Source: Oxyruncus cristatus
Lineage: Eukaryota; Chordata; Aves; Passeriformes; Cotingidae
DNA length: 64,000 nt
Direction: 5' to 3'
Assembly: GCA_013399855.1 (NCBI GenBank)
Contig: VXAY01002056.1
Span: 1,139,033-1,203,032 of the forward strand
The position numbers and the translations under genes were made by a program. Under the pieces are notes generated by a model. The model was not told the origin of the DNA and did not search any database. It was given only the letters and a program-made list of their open reading frames with translations. This document shows, in pieces, positions 38,591-51,688 of the stretch (position 1 is its first letter; the number at the start of each line of letters is the position of its first letter).

Positions 38591-40016
38591 AAGTCTGTAC
38601 TAGTGTACATAGATCATGAAGCTGAGTTATACCTCCCTGAGAATCTAAGAACTGTGGGATCCCAAAGTTTAACAACTGTCATCTCTTTGAATTCTCTTCT
38701 TCATGTGAACCTGAATCTTGAAGTAAAAAAGAAGTTAAAAAAATAATGAAAGCAGTAAAAAACCTGTATCCTGGCCTTCCTCTCTTTAAAGATTTTCTTC
38801 TGACAAAGTCAGTAACCAGGAGGCTGAGAACAGCAATACTTCACACATCAACTTTCACCCTGTTGGGGTTTTTTGGCCACAGTCATGTCATAACATCCAG
38901 TGTCTATGTCGACACTGGTTTGGGAGAGTCCCAGTAGCTCCCAGCTGTTCTACCTCCTTGCAGAAGGAGGAGCTTTGAAGCACAAGAAATGAAACACTGG
39001 GATTTGCTAATTGGGGGATTTATTTCACCACTTCAACATTATGGGGGGAAAAGTTGCCTCACAAGGCATTTTTCATTTTCTCCTCTTCACTGGCTGCCAG
39101 GATGCTGTGACACACCAAATACAGGTCAATACTGTAATAATCATTCTTCCCAGGATGCCTTTGAATGCCTTCCCGTCCTGGAGACCATGCATTTCTGAAT
39201 ACCTATGACTTAGGGGAGCAGGAAGAATTTAAAATTAATCTAGTATATTTGCAAGGATGTGCTGTGCTTATAAAAATGAAGTAACTTTTGGTTATCTTAT
39301 CACTGTGAAACTGATCAAGTACTTTCAGCAAAAGACTCCAGACACATCAATGTACCCATGTGAAAGCTTTTGAAAAATTAAGGCTGATGTGTTGACAGCT
39401 GTAATACCACTAGCTTTTAATCCTTGGTTTCTTTTTTCATTATTAGGGATTCCAGGACATGGGTAGGAGAAGATTAGGTTTATCCACTAACAATATAAAA
39501 TCCTGTAATCCCTTGGAAGTTTAAAATCTTCCTTGGGCTGGAGAAGGAACACTTTATCAATATGTACAGCTATGGCCTCTTTAAAGGATAAAAAGCACAT
39601 CTCCTAGCTTAAGGGAAGAAGAATCATTTTATACTGGCCTAAGGAATTTCAGTTTTGAACCTGTGCTTCAATTCATGAGAAAAGCTTGGGCGAGGGGACT
39701 GTTTTTTGTTATTTTTTTTTTTTCTCACCATTAGATGTTATTTTTGATTCAGGGAAAAAAATGTGGTTTTTTTCTCATATATTGCTTCCCATCTGTAGCT
39801 TTCTAGGAACTTTACAAGGGTCAATAAATAGCATGTAACTCTTCTGCCAGATGTTGACTGGCTGTAGTGAGAGCCTCTGAAGGACCTTACTAAATAAGAA
39901 CCCACCAAGATACCAGCACTATCCAAAAAACTGGGAAGTTGAATTTAGTTGTCTCGGTGTTATCTAAGTGATTCTTTCTTGTTCGCAAGAGTTAATCACA
40001 TGAACTTCTTCTGAAG
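38591..40016. other. Unique non-coding DNA
   Basis: No gene. Frames are 60-70 codons and unremarkable. Confidence 0.5.
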
Positions 40017-40409
40017 TGTGGGAAACACGAGAACATGTCATGAAGAGTTGTCATAAGACAAACACCCACCCCCAAGAGCTGGTAAGCCAGTTGTCAGCTG
40101 GCTCTTTCTCCTGCAGTTAAGGCACAGTCACAGATTGTCTCTGAGGGGGCTGTTGAGTTTCTGTGACCTTTAAAAGGCTGGTGAGGGAGGTGGGACCAGA
40201 CCTTGGATCAGCTGGAGCATGGAGGCAGAGCTAACCCGTGTTCCTGCTCAGAGCGGAGCTCAAATCAGCAGGAATGTCAGGTCTCTAAAATGGTGTTTCG
40301 TGAGAGATATGCTGTAATGAACCTCAGACTGGCTGAGCCAGAGGGAAATAAAAGCTTCTTAAACAGCTTTCCTCCTACCTTCTCTCAGTGAGAGTCCTGT
40401 CCTCTGACA
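40017..40409 (+). mobile_element. Candidate LTR of an endogenous retrovirus
   Basis: The segment can be bounded TGTGGG...TGACA. Inside it a TATA-like tttaaaagg (40169-40177) lies about 175 bases upstream of a polyadenylation signal aataaa (40347-40352), with about 57 bases from there to the proposed end. That is the U3-R-U5 order of a retroviral LTR. Just after the end, tggggtgatgtcc (40413-40425) matches 9 of 13 bases of the start of a tRNA-Pro primer-binding site as I know it. I found no second LTR and no target-site duplication. It could instead be unique DNA with chance signals. Confidence 0.4.
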
Positions 40410-41300
40410 TTTTGGGGTGATGTCCCACTTTCTATCCTAAGCAGGAAGCCTTTTGATGTCTGCCTGCACTGCAGCAAACTCTCCAAGCACCCTTATGAGT
40501 CTCTAGGGAAGTATCTTTCTTTTGATCCCCTCAGCTTTGGCCATTTCTGCTCTTTCAGGTACATTCTTACCATGGGCTAATTTACTGTATTCCCCTCCCC
40601 TTCTCCACCTGACCTTCTCTGTGCTCTAGAAGACCTCACAGCAGTTCTACATGCTGGATTTCAATCTGGGAAGACACACTAAATCCGTTCTCCTCCCACT
40701 CCTTTCCAAAGGAACAGCAGTCAGTTCAAGGTGACCAAGCACCTCTCAGGAAATGGACTTGCCTGTTTTTAATAGAGCATGCAATACTGAAACTCTAAAA
40801 GGCAAATACCCAAGTAAAAGGCATAACACACATCCCAGGAGGCCTCTCCAGGCTTTCCAGTCCTGTTATTTGTCATTAACCACTAGTCCCTTGTTGCCCC
40901 TCACCGTCTTTCCCATCAGTCCACAGCAGATGAGTTTGTTGCTGACTGCCCTGGTTCCTGCTGGCTGTGCACCCTCACAGCTGCTCCCACCCACTGCAGT
41001 CGGTGCTGGATTCCCCACACTGTTTTCTCTGTCAGCTGCTTCAGTCCTCTTCCCTGCACAGCTCTGTCCTTCACCACAAGGGCAGGGATCTGCCTTCCCA
41101 CAGCTCTCACCTGGGGGTGATCCAGAGCTTGGGCAGCCCCTGGAGGTAGTTAAGTCCTTGCAGAAAAGTACAGTGTTCAGCAGGAAATGTCCAGATTTCT
41201 TGTCCCAAAGCAGAGGCTTTTTGGATGGAGCCTTTCTGATAAATCCTGGGATTTTTGCCACAGTTTATTTCTCACAAAGTTGCAAGTTGCAGTATTAAAT
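40410..41300. other. GC-richer stretch with long frames on both strands
   Basis: This is the most GC-rich region of its neighbourhood. It holds the longest uninterrupted frame in the window (40753-41298, +, 181 codons) and a 131-codon frame on the other strand (40866-41261). Neither shows a known domain, signal peptide or membrane segment. Because stops are AT-rich, open frames on both strands are expected here from composition alone. It directly follows the candidate LTR, so it could be decayed retroviral interior. I cannot recognise gag, pol or env in it. Confidence 0.35.
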
Positions 41301-44300
41301 CCATCTCCTTCCCCGGAAGCACCTCTGGCACCATTGAGGCTTTATGCTTTGCACAATGTGATTACAAATGAAATCATTCCTTCAAATTCTCAGTTTAGAT
41401 GTTTCTCACATGAAAGGCTCAAAACATGGTATATAAATACATGAGTAAAATGCTCCTGTTGGTACTGTTCTCTTCTGTTTCTGCTAAAGGCCCCAGAAGT
41501 CGTCCTATCCGTATTTTCCACCTTTTGGACTTTTCCTGCTAACATATTTACTCTACCTTGAAAGAGACAAAGTCATTTGTCCAGTGAACATAGTCGGTTA
41601 ACACAAGAGATATCAAATCTTATGACTTTTCAGCCTGTCTTTTTAGCTGAAATACTTGCAGGCAGATCTCAAAAGCATTCATCAATTTAATCTATATAGT
41701 AGAAAAATGTAACCAGCAGCCAGTGCTGCTGGGACCCGACAGCCAGGCTGTATAAAACAGGAATGGCCAGCCATCTGAGAGCAAAATCCATTCTTCCTGC
41801 AGCACAGCCCCTTAACCGTGTGCCCAAAGCTGGCTGAGCTCCCTTATCTGCCTGCTCCCCTTGATCCAACCCTTATTCTTTATGGAAACATGTTTGACAG
41901 GTGAATGTAGTGAAAATGCTCTGATAACCTCATTTAGATATATTTTGCTATGTGTTTGCTTTATTGAAGTTATCCCTCATGCTCTATAACCGAGAGCTGA
42001 CCCTATTTATGCAACAGAGAATGCTAAGTGAATTAACTGAATGCTAATGGGGAATCCAGATTTGATGCATATTTCCATTTTTTTATTCCAAGTATATAAA
42101 GCTTCATTAGTGAAGAAATGAACTTAAGAATTATTTGCCTTTTAAAATGTGGTTTCATTTTTAAAATATAATTTTATTTATCAGTGTCTGAAATGAGTTT
42201 CCATATTAAAATGATCAAGCCCAAAACAAAATTGTATATTTTCTTAGCTTAGCCAAGTACTTACCAGTAAGACAGTCATTGGTGCGGGAGAGCCAAGGAT
42301 ATGTAATTCCCTCCATGGAACAATTCCTCTCTTGATTACTTAAAAAGTTTAAACTTAGATTTTTCAGGAAAGCAAGTCAGTCTTAATGCCTAGAGAAGGC
42401 TTCTAGAATAGAGGGATTAAAGTATTTACTTCAAACCTACACTCAGTGCAGCAATAAATTTATGTGCACATCAAAACTTAATTCTCCTTATTCTCTTGGA
42501 TAAGCATATGGTTACTTTGCTAAAACAATGCCGTAGGCCCTGAACTTGCCACTGCTTTGTGTGAGTTTAAAGGTTTTTTTCCTTGTAACTTTCTGAGAAA
42601 TTAAGGCTTTGGAGAGAAAAGAAAGCCTCTGAAATCCTTTATACCTGGACACCTACAAATATAAGTGACATGTATATACTTCTCTGCCTAAGGACATTCT
42701 AAAAGCCTTACAGATTCTGTTGTATTTTTGTGTGTATGTATTTATCATCAAAGAAGCAATAGCTACAGACTGAGGGCTCAGAGAAAAAGTAATGTCAGCT
42801 TACCAAGAAGTGATAGAATTTGTTTTGGAATCTGGACATTTTGACTGGCATCATTATTCATTATATTCGTAAACAAAAGTCTTTATTTTTTGTTTTCATG
42901 TCAGAGAAAACAATTATTTTATGGGTTATAACTTAAATAGAAAAGTTTTCTGGTGCCCTAAAACAAATTGTTGAATTTGTCTTTAGAAGTCAGTTTTTTG
43001 GTTTTTTTTTAAGACTGTAATTTTTGAGACATTTGGAAATACTATCCCAACAAATACCTGTTAGAGTCAACGGGAGTCTTTCCAATAACTGCAGTGGGCA
43101 CTGAAACAATTTTATTTGACTCTCTTTACTTTTCAGCCTATTGTTTCTTTTTTTTAAATACAGTGAATGAATGCTTCTCAGTTTCTTGGTAATAATGAGC
43201 CAAGCCTGCAAATGCTTATTTGCATCTGTCCCTTCAGCCATGTGAACAGTTGTGCTGAGCTCTGGAAGTTACCTGTGTGCATTGACATCAGTGTGTGCTC
43301 CTTCATCTGTGAGGGATTGGGACCATGAATACATAAGTGAATAAGGAGAAAGTTGTTTAGCAACTCCATTGCCTAGTTTTCTTCTCTGAGTTATGGTGCT
43401 AATGGCCAGTTCAGAAGAAAATTTCTCAAATAATAACTAGGGAGAAATCACACTGCACATTTAGATAAAGCTCCCCAGTAGAACCGTCCCAAGAATCTTC
43501 TTAATGTGTTTGGATCAAACCTGAAGTTTCAGTATGACCCTCCTGAATCCTTTTCCCCATAAGGCTCTGCCACTCATGTTTCTAAAGCTTTGTAAATTTT
43601 CTGTGGTTCTACTCCATGTGTTTGGAGAGAACAAACCACTAGATACACTGTAATTGCCTTGAAATAACACTCTGGGAATTAAAAAATAGAAGGATATCTA
43701 TAGCTATCCCTTCAGGTTTTTCGAATCCTCAGACATTAGGAATCTTGGTGAGACTGACACATATACTTCATCTTGGCTTTTCTGGGTATGGATACAATAC
43801 AATTTATTCTTATGTACTGCCCTTCACAGAGAAAATCATCACCAGAAGAATGGCTTGAGGCTTAGCAGGACTGTGCTGCTGAAGATATCTCTAAATATAT
43901 TGTCCTCTCAAAATCAGCCTTTTCTCCAGTTCTGCCTCTCCTAGCCTGGAAAATAATTGAGGTTGTGCCACTGATTCTGGCTCTAGAATAAAAACCTGAA
44001 TAAAAAAATGTTGTAATTCCTGTGGAATAATGATGTCTTTCTCCATCTTTGTCAATGGAAGTGATACTATAAACTATAGTGCCAAAAATGCTAGGACTTG
44101 TGTACTGTTTAAAGTACTGACAAACAGGTAATTCCTTGTTTTCAGCTGCAGAGGAAACCCTCACTTATTTCCACTTCATAATTTCTTATTTCTCATCTTG
44201 GCACGCATGATGTTATTTTGATATAGATAATGTGTGACAAACGTGTGCATGTGTATAGACACACACACATGCAGATGCTTATGTGTGCATAACCCTTCTG

Positions 44301-47300
44301 TATCCAGTTTTCTCTGAAAGCTTCATGCCTCTTCTCAAATTTCCTGTGGTATAAAACTCACTTTTCCGCTGCTTCTCCTGTGCAGGGAAACACACTTGGT
44401 ATTTCTTTGCATGCTGCTGTACTGGTGTGCTGGGAGGGCAGTTAAAACAGCAGCCACCAGGGCTGTAGTGCACAGACTTCTGTGCCAGCTGCCACTTCAC
44501 CACATTCAGCAATCACGATTCAAGTACCAGAAAAAAATTAGAATGGTTTAATTATCATCGCACTTCAGATTTGTGGATCTCTCGCCTTGCCTGTTTCTTA
44601 ATTGATACATTTGTGGATCTCTTGCGTTCCCTGTTTCTTGTGGTGTTCACTGTCATGTTTTTTTAGCGTCTTGCAACCAACAGACTTGGCAACATCCTTT
44701 CCCTGGCCACTGTTAATGATGGTTGAGGTTATGTTGCACTGATTCCCAGCAGTGGAACTATGATGCAAGTGCTGCCTACCTTGAACTGAGAGCACTGCCT
44801 GCCTTCCCTCCTGGGACCTGCCTTGTGATGTTCTGGAATTGCCTGCCCCCGTTCAGCCAAGAACACAAGCATATGCTTAATTTTGTTGTAGCTCTGTTTC
44901 AGTGTTCTCTCATTCAAACAATTACTGCTACCATTGAAAGACTTGAGTGTGGTTTGGTAGCATGTACATTTTCCGGGCATTTTCCAAATATAGGTAAAAA
45001 GGCTCTGTATGGCCTGCAAGCATTTAAGTCATAAGGCCAAGATTCACAGTTTTCATGGAATAGCAAAGAATATTCTTGTCTTTAGCTCAGTAGGAAGAAG
45101 GCAGTGAGATATTTCTTAATTATCTTGCCTTTTTGTAGTTTATCCTAAGCAAATGTTTGAGCATCTGAGACATTTCTATTTTTGGTGAGCAATAATGTCA
45201 GTCTTTTTTGCTTCATTTGCTTTTCACGTGAGATTCTTGCTATGCAAGAGTAAAATATTCAGGTCTCATTTACATTGAAAATTACTCTCTCACGGTTTAG
45301 GGGAAAAGATAGAGTTGTTTTTTTCTGACAGGTGTTCTTTTGTTGATGATAGTACATGCAGCCATAAAGTGATGTTCTGTAAGGCTTTAATGCTTTTCAT
45401 AAGTGCATCACTGGTTTTTAAAGACTATAAATGTTAAAGACCTCTTCCCCAGGAGAAAAAAAAAAAAAGAGTCTTTGGGGAAGAAAATGACCTGTGATAG
45501 CAGAGTACTTTGATTGTGCAAGTTCAAATCCTTGACAGATTCAATCACCTGAGAAATGTGAGAAGCAGCTATAGGTGAATTTTGTAGTATTTTCAGGATG
45601 AGCATCTAAAAATTCAGATGATTATCTGCTCCCTCTTGGCCTCTAAGTTTCATAAGAGAAAACTTTAACTGGTATCACCTCAGCTAGTAATGCAAGAGAA
45701 GTAGCATTTCCTGTACTTTCTGAAGAGATTTCAATAACTAACTGAGGCCAAAATAATTGAATGTTTTCTAATAATATTTTAAATCTTGAGCTGTTTCAGA
45801 TCTGGAGTATATTTGGTTTGAGCAGCTTAAATTTTGAGTTTGCCGGATTTATGTGTTCTTTCAGAATGATAGATGTTTACATAATTTTTGTTATTCTTAA
45901 AATGCCATCCTGCCATGTAGAATTTTTTTCTTCAACAGAATTCCCAAAAGTGAAAACTCTACAGAGCAAACATAGGAAAAATTCCAGTGGTTAGAATGCC
46001 TTGCAGTATTTTTAGGTCATTTTCCAGTCATTACAGAATGTTTCACAGGTTCTGGAGTCCTCAAACATGTAGTTTCCTGGTTGTCAGATCTGGATACCAA
46101 GAACCAGCAAGCAGGAGAGCAGTGCTAAGACAAGTTGAAGAGGAATTGCAATGCAGAGAGCTCTTTAGGAAGTTCATAAACTCTGGAGAACCTTGATTGG
46201 CATGTAGATTGATTTTATGAGTGGGAAAGGTTTGATACTGAGTAACAGAGAAAAAGCCAGGGAGATCTTTGACAAATGCAAATCCTTTGGGACTGGAAAA
46301 CAGGAGAGGAGACGGATCATGAAGCACTGTCTTTATTTGTACTTTAAGAATGTGAACTTTTGTCCCTACCTATTGATTGCAGTGCTTTAAGTTCCCCTGT
46401 TGTGCTTCCATCAGCTGCTCACATCTTCCTGTATTATCCTGCTTGTCACATAAATTGTTTGATATCTTCTTGTGCTTTTGTCATAAAAGCTACTGTGAGC
46501 TGGACTGGACACGTGTAGTGATCTTGCCAAGCTGTGTGCGGATGACAAGGCTGACTCATGACAAGCTCACTTGATTTGGTCCCTGTGCAACGCTATGGGA
46601 GTTCAGTCTGGAGAAATTTATTGGATCTTAAAATGCTTGAACAGAGGTGATAAGCAGACAGTTGCATCTGGATCCATAAGCTATAAACTAACAAGGTTTA
46701 TTAGCTTCATAAAACTATCACCTCTGTCTGTTGAAAAGTGAAGCCGATAGGTGGTACTGAAATTAAGAATGGCTAATGCTGATGATGAAAAAAATTACAG
46801 ACTCACCCAATGCCTAAAGCTTTGCTATGATGTGAACTGCTTTGTCCTTGCACATGGAGTCTTACACCCCAAATCACAGCCCTTTTTATGATCTTATCTA
46901 CAACATATTATTTTTGAAAGAGAAATCGTGTTGAAATGGGTCTTATCAGCTACCACCAGGCTCTGCTAACTCCCTTCATGTCTGTTCAAAAAACAAAACA
47001 GCAGAAGCTGAATTAACTTAGAAGGAAAGGGGCCTTCTCTCCTCTAAATCAACTTAAGGGTGGGATGAGGGGCGCTTCCAGTGACTTGTAACACTACTCC
47101 CTGTTCAGCTGTAAATGTCCTGTCCTTTGTACTGTCAGTGCTCTTCAGAAGCACAGGACATGTGCGGGGTATGAAATCAGATTGCTCACGTGTGCTGTGG
47201 AACCAGGGCATTTGTCTTACTTAACCAAGTCCTTGCAGTTTCACTCTGGGATCTGTAATGCCTTTTAACTTAGTGACTAGATCTGTGTCTTTATTCCTGG

Positions 47301-50300
47301 ATAATGTTAAGTTCACTGCATACTTCTGTCTTCAGTTTTTCTCCATGTGTTGTTTGAAACATTTCCATATTCTGTTGCTACCTAATGTATACTAAGAAGT
47401 TATTAATGATCAGCTAGTTACGGAAAATTGCTGGGGGTTTTTATGCATTACGTTCCACCCTATCAGTGTATTTTGTGATGTTTGTGTTCTATTACTTCTC
47501 CTCTCCAGCTACTTTCCCCTCCTACTGCTGAGGAAAGTGATGCAGCCACTGCTCTAAGCCCTGGGGGGATCACTGCAAAGGGCTTAAGCAGCTGCAAGAC
47601 AGAGTAGCACCAGCAATGCTCAGGCAGTTTTTCTATAAATGGGTGACAGGCGCTTCATAAATAAAGGGTCTTTAGATAAAATCCTAAAAGGAACACTGAT
47701 AGCTAGCACAGGGTGGTACTAAGGCAATAAAAAGGACCTGGTTGAATCTCACTGTTGGTTTCCAGTACTTTTGTAACAGAGCACAAAAGGCTGCCTGTGA
47801 GAAGATTTTGCCTTTTTCCACGATTTGTTCCTATTTTAGTGTCCTGTTTAGAAGGATGAAGTGGCATCTCTTTAGGGTTTGATTTCAGGATGAACTGGGC
47901 TCGAACACTAATACTTACTCTTTTCCTGCCTTGCTTGGCTATTATTCTGAGACCTAACTGCTGGCCCTTGAGACACTGATATATTTAATTGGATTGTGAA
48001 ATATGACAGAAGCTCATTTTTTAGGTTTTAATCTTGGGGAGTTTCCAATGTGTTCGCAGACACAGTTGTAACTCTCAGTAGTTCCAGAGGCCTAACAGAT
48101 TCTAATATCATTAACATTATGTTCTTTATGGCACAGGGTTTGACCATCAATTATGTTGGTGCGAGCTTGAATAGAACTTTATGAGCTGAATTCTGCTGAG
48201 GCCCTCAATCCTGGAGCAGTTACAGTTGTAAGCAAGGATACAGGAACTATTAAAAGGAGAAATTCCAACACTAGTGCAATTTTTCAATAGGACCTGGTAG
48301 TTCAGTAGAATTAAAGCTCCCTCAAATTACTTTTTGCTCTAATCTGTTCTATGCCAGTTTAACTTTTTAAATATATTGTATTTTTATTTCTGCCTAATTT
48401 TGTTTGTTTGTGAAATGTTTTGAGTCACATGGCTTTCTGGTAATACTATGCATGAGTGGAAAAATTTAGACTTCTAATTGCTCTTTGAAAATTAGATCAT
48501 TCCTAGTCATGTTTAGTAGTATTATTATTTCTGTCTTCTGGATGGAGTCTGGTTTAGACTGTTTTTCATAGAGGGTAAGGATCAGTGCCTCCTTATCAGT
48601 GTTGCCCATATTCTTGCTCTGTGTACTTTAGTGTAACTGCTAGAAGGTCCTTCTCAAAGACTGAGTTCTGGAGCAATAAAATCAAGCTTTCAAAAGCTGA
48701 GGAAAGTTGAAATGCTACTCCCTGTGTGGAGTTTTAGGAGCTAGACTCTGCATTTACGTCAACCCAGACCACCCACTCTAATGCCTACTTTAGAAAGTTT
48801 CAAAATCAACTTAATATCTTTTCTGTATGGATTTCCTATCCTTCCAATCTCTTTTTCATTATTATTATTACTGAATTGCCCTGACCAGAGGAGCATTTGT
48901 GAAAGACATTGATTTGTTAGCTGCAGTGATGGCAGTTCTTCCTTCCTCTGCTGTACCAGCACCAAATGGGATGCAGAACTCCACATTTTGCCAGATGCAT
49001 TAGGCTGTTGTCTGTCAGGTAATTCCTCAGATCCACAGAACTAGCAACACTCTGCAAGGCCAAATTAGATTTATGTGAAATGGTAGCTGAGCCAGCAGCA
49101 CTGTGCACCCCTAAGTGACTATGTTAATTGGGAACCAAAACATAAAGAGAAGCATCTCTGCAAGGAGAATACTGGCATGCTAACTCCATCTGTGGCAAAT
49201 CAAATTAAGAGAAATCCCATTATCTTGCTTGGGATTCTGCTTTCTACTGACAACATGTTTCAGTGCTACTGCAGGTCAGTTACTGCAGAGATGTTTCATT
49301 ACTCTAACATGTTCTCTTAGAACACTGCGTAGAGACATAAAATCTAAACAAACTTCTATGAATGATGTTAAGAACCTTATTTAAAGTTAAACTGAAGCAA
49401 TGGTTTACATTTTTTTCCTCTCTGTATTGCTCAGCTGACACAGACATCAAAGCACATGGTTCATAATTTTGATGCTGTATCTAAACACCTTTGTTGACAT
49501 GCTGTTGTCAAACTAATACCAGTGAGCTCTTTCTAATATTTATACCTTTTCTTGCTCTTGGGCTTGTTTTTAGCAGTTTATAAGCACGCTCATATGAGCC
49601 AAGTATATTCAGCCATCTATGCATCTCTTCTTTCATGATATTCTGCAAAGAGTAAAGAAACCATTAAATTTTCAGTTCTGTAAGTGAGATAAAAGCCTGA
49701 GAGTGAAGGACATGCACACAAACAGAAGCACATGTAAAAGTTTCTTACGTACAATTATCCTGGGGTTAGGGAAAACTAAAAGCAAACAGAAACATGTAGT
49801 TATGCCTTTGCACCTCTGCTAAACTGGAAAATTGTTTTCAGTTTGGTGGGCAAGATCTGGCAATGTAGTTGCATATTTCACTAGTATTTGGCACTGAATT
49901 TTTCCACCAGGGAATGAGAGAATGATTAGGTTTTCAGTATGTAGTGTTGATGTTTTAAACATTAAAGATAATGTACTTTTTTAACATTAAATGCATTAGA
50001 AGCAAAATATCCTCAAAGGGACATAAGCTCAGATATCAAGTAGTTTGTCTCACCAAACTTTAATTAGGAAAACCTAAAAATAATCCAGGTACTTTTTTAA
50101 ATCTCCTTTCTTCTTTTGGTTAGAGCTTTACCAATGAAAATGAGTCTGATATAGCACTTGCATTTTTACACAAAAATAATTCAGGAGTCTAGTAAACCAA
50201 TCATACTATTTCAGATATTCTAAGTTTGCAAATTGCTGGGGATACTTTCTTCCATGGAACTTCAACTGAGCTAATGACATAAACTTTAGCAGTTCCCCTC

Positions 50301-51121
50301 TGCTCTGATCCAGATCTTAAATTGTATTCACATGGCTATCCTGGGCTTTTACTTCTTTTCATTTTAATTTGAAGGGGGAAAATTATAATCATTTTAGAAG
50401 AGGAATATATTTATACATAAGAAAGGAGACCTTTTCCATCTTCCTGGTATGGGCTGTGTGCTGAACCAGTGAACAGCGTATTCTGTTTTGGTTCTGGCAC
50501 TTCAACCCCAGTGTGGAGTCACAGTTTGGAAAAATCTGTCATCAAGGTTCTCCAGCCATCACAAGCGTAATTGTATTTATTTACCTTTATTGAAAAAGAA
50601 TATTTCATTTTCACAAAAATACCAGATTGAGAGCACTAAAACCCACAACACCCGAACAAAGCCCCAGACTTCTAGTGCCACTTTGAAGACTGATTGTGGG
50701 GAATTAACTATTAAGAACAAGGAGATGTAATAGCCAGGAGTGTTTGTCAGCTGCTGTTGTGCAGCCATCTCTTAGATACATTGCTATGCTGAGTTCTGCA
50801 CAGTGTAATACATGACACCATTGGAGCTCTTATGTTGACTGGGGTTGGTTTCTAGTTCCTGTGTCCATTTGGTATTTGACCTTTGCTTAGACTGCTAATG
50901 ATGAATAAAAATTGCTGTTACCAGCTGTTCTGATTATAGCAATTTATCATCACCAATCTAAAAATGAAAAAGCAACCAGTACGTGCTGCACCTCTCCATC
51001 ACAGCCTTTGCCAGGGCAGTAGAAGGGTGTTCTGCCCCACTGCATTCGTTCTGCACGGGTGTGTGAAGGTCCCACTCTCAGGCCAGATGTGCAGTGCATC
51101 CAAGGGGAATACTACTGTCAT
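41301..51121. other. Unique AT-rich non-coding DNA
   Basis: Almost 10 kb without a recognisable gene or long transposon. The largest frames are about 100 codons (for example 43862-44164 on -, 44723-45034 on +) and show no similarity I know. The segment around 41960-42220 looks like a possible conserved element. A 40-bp tandem duplication lies at 44569-44648. Confidence 0.5.
44569..44648. repeat. Two-copy tandem duplication, 40-bp period
   Basis: The 31 bases from 44569 (atttgtggatctctcgcctt...) recur from 44609 (atttgtggatctcttgcgtt...) with three differences. The remaining nine bases of the period have diverged. This looks like an old single tandem duplication. Confidence 0.85.
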
Positions 51122-51450
51122 ACAACCAGGTTGGAAGGGGGCTTCAAGGATCATCCGGTTCAACCTTTTCTGGCAAAAACACCAGTCTAGACAAGACGAC
51201 CCAGCCCCCTGTTCAATTGGATCTTGAAAGTACCCAGTGTTGGGCAATCTACCTCTTCCCTGGGGGAGATCATTCCAGGGGCTGATTGTCTTAATTGTGA
51301 AAAACATTCCTCTCAGGTCCAACCGTGATCTCCTCAGGAGTAACTTGTACCCCTTACCCTGATTGCTTTGGTAAGAAATACCCAAGCAATGTGCTTTTGT
51401 GTCACAGAGTGTGGAACCCACCCTTTGCAGGCATAGGAACACGGGTTTTG
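51122..51450 (-). mobile_element. CR1 LINE, 3' fragment of a different subfamily
   Basis: The + strand reads as reverse-complement CR1 3' untranslated region: ggttggaagggggcttcaag, then agtctagacaagacgaccca, then gttgggcaatctacctcttc, then caggagtaacttgtacccct. The phrase about a tRNA-like or coding part is absent, so this is untranslated region only. The sequence differs from the copies at 38011 and 53644 in the block after the first 50 bases, which indicates another CR1 subfamily. Similarity fades after about 51450. Confidence 0.88.
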
Positions 51451-51550
51451 GTTGTGGGCAGTAACCATATGCTGCAGAGAGTGGTCCTCTTAGTTGTTTT
51501 CTGGCTTTTAGGTAAGTATCCTCTGATCCTTGAAATCTGTTACCATTCAG

Positions 51551-51688
51551 GTTTGGATTTTTTTTTTTCCCCGTTTGTTTGTTTTGGGGTTTTTTGTTTG
51601 TTTTTGTTTTGTTGTTTTGTTTTTGTTTGTCTGCTTTGTTTTGTTTGAGTTTTTGTTTGGTTGGTTTTGGTTGCTTGGGGCTTTTTTT
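51551..51688. repeat. T/G-rich (TTTG)n-like low-complexity tract
   Basis: Starts with a run of T (51558-51568), then about 110 bases almost entirely T and G (tttg, ttttg, ttgg) with only a few A and C. It has the same composition as the 31076-31290 tract read on the other strand. Long frames on both strands here (for example 51530-51841 and 51547-51876) are translations of the repeat. Confidence 0.9.

Noticed and set aside
40753..41298. 181-codon open frame on the + strand
   Set aside because: No recognisable domain, a 131-codon frame on the other strand overlaps it, and the region is GC-rich and so poor in stops. There is no exon or promoter evidence.
47549..47586. Hairpin taagccct ... agggctta
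   Set aside because: An 8-bp stem of this kind is expected by chance in 64 kb.
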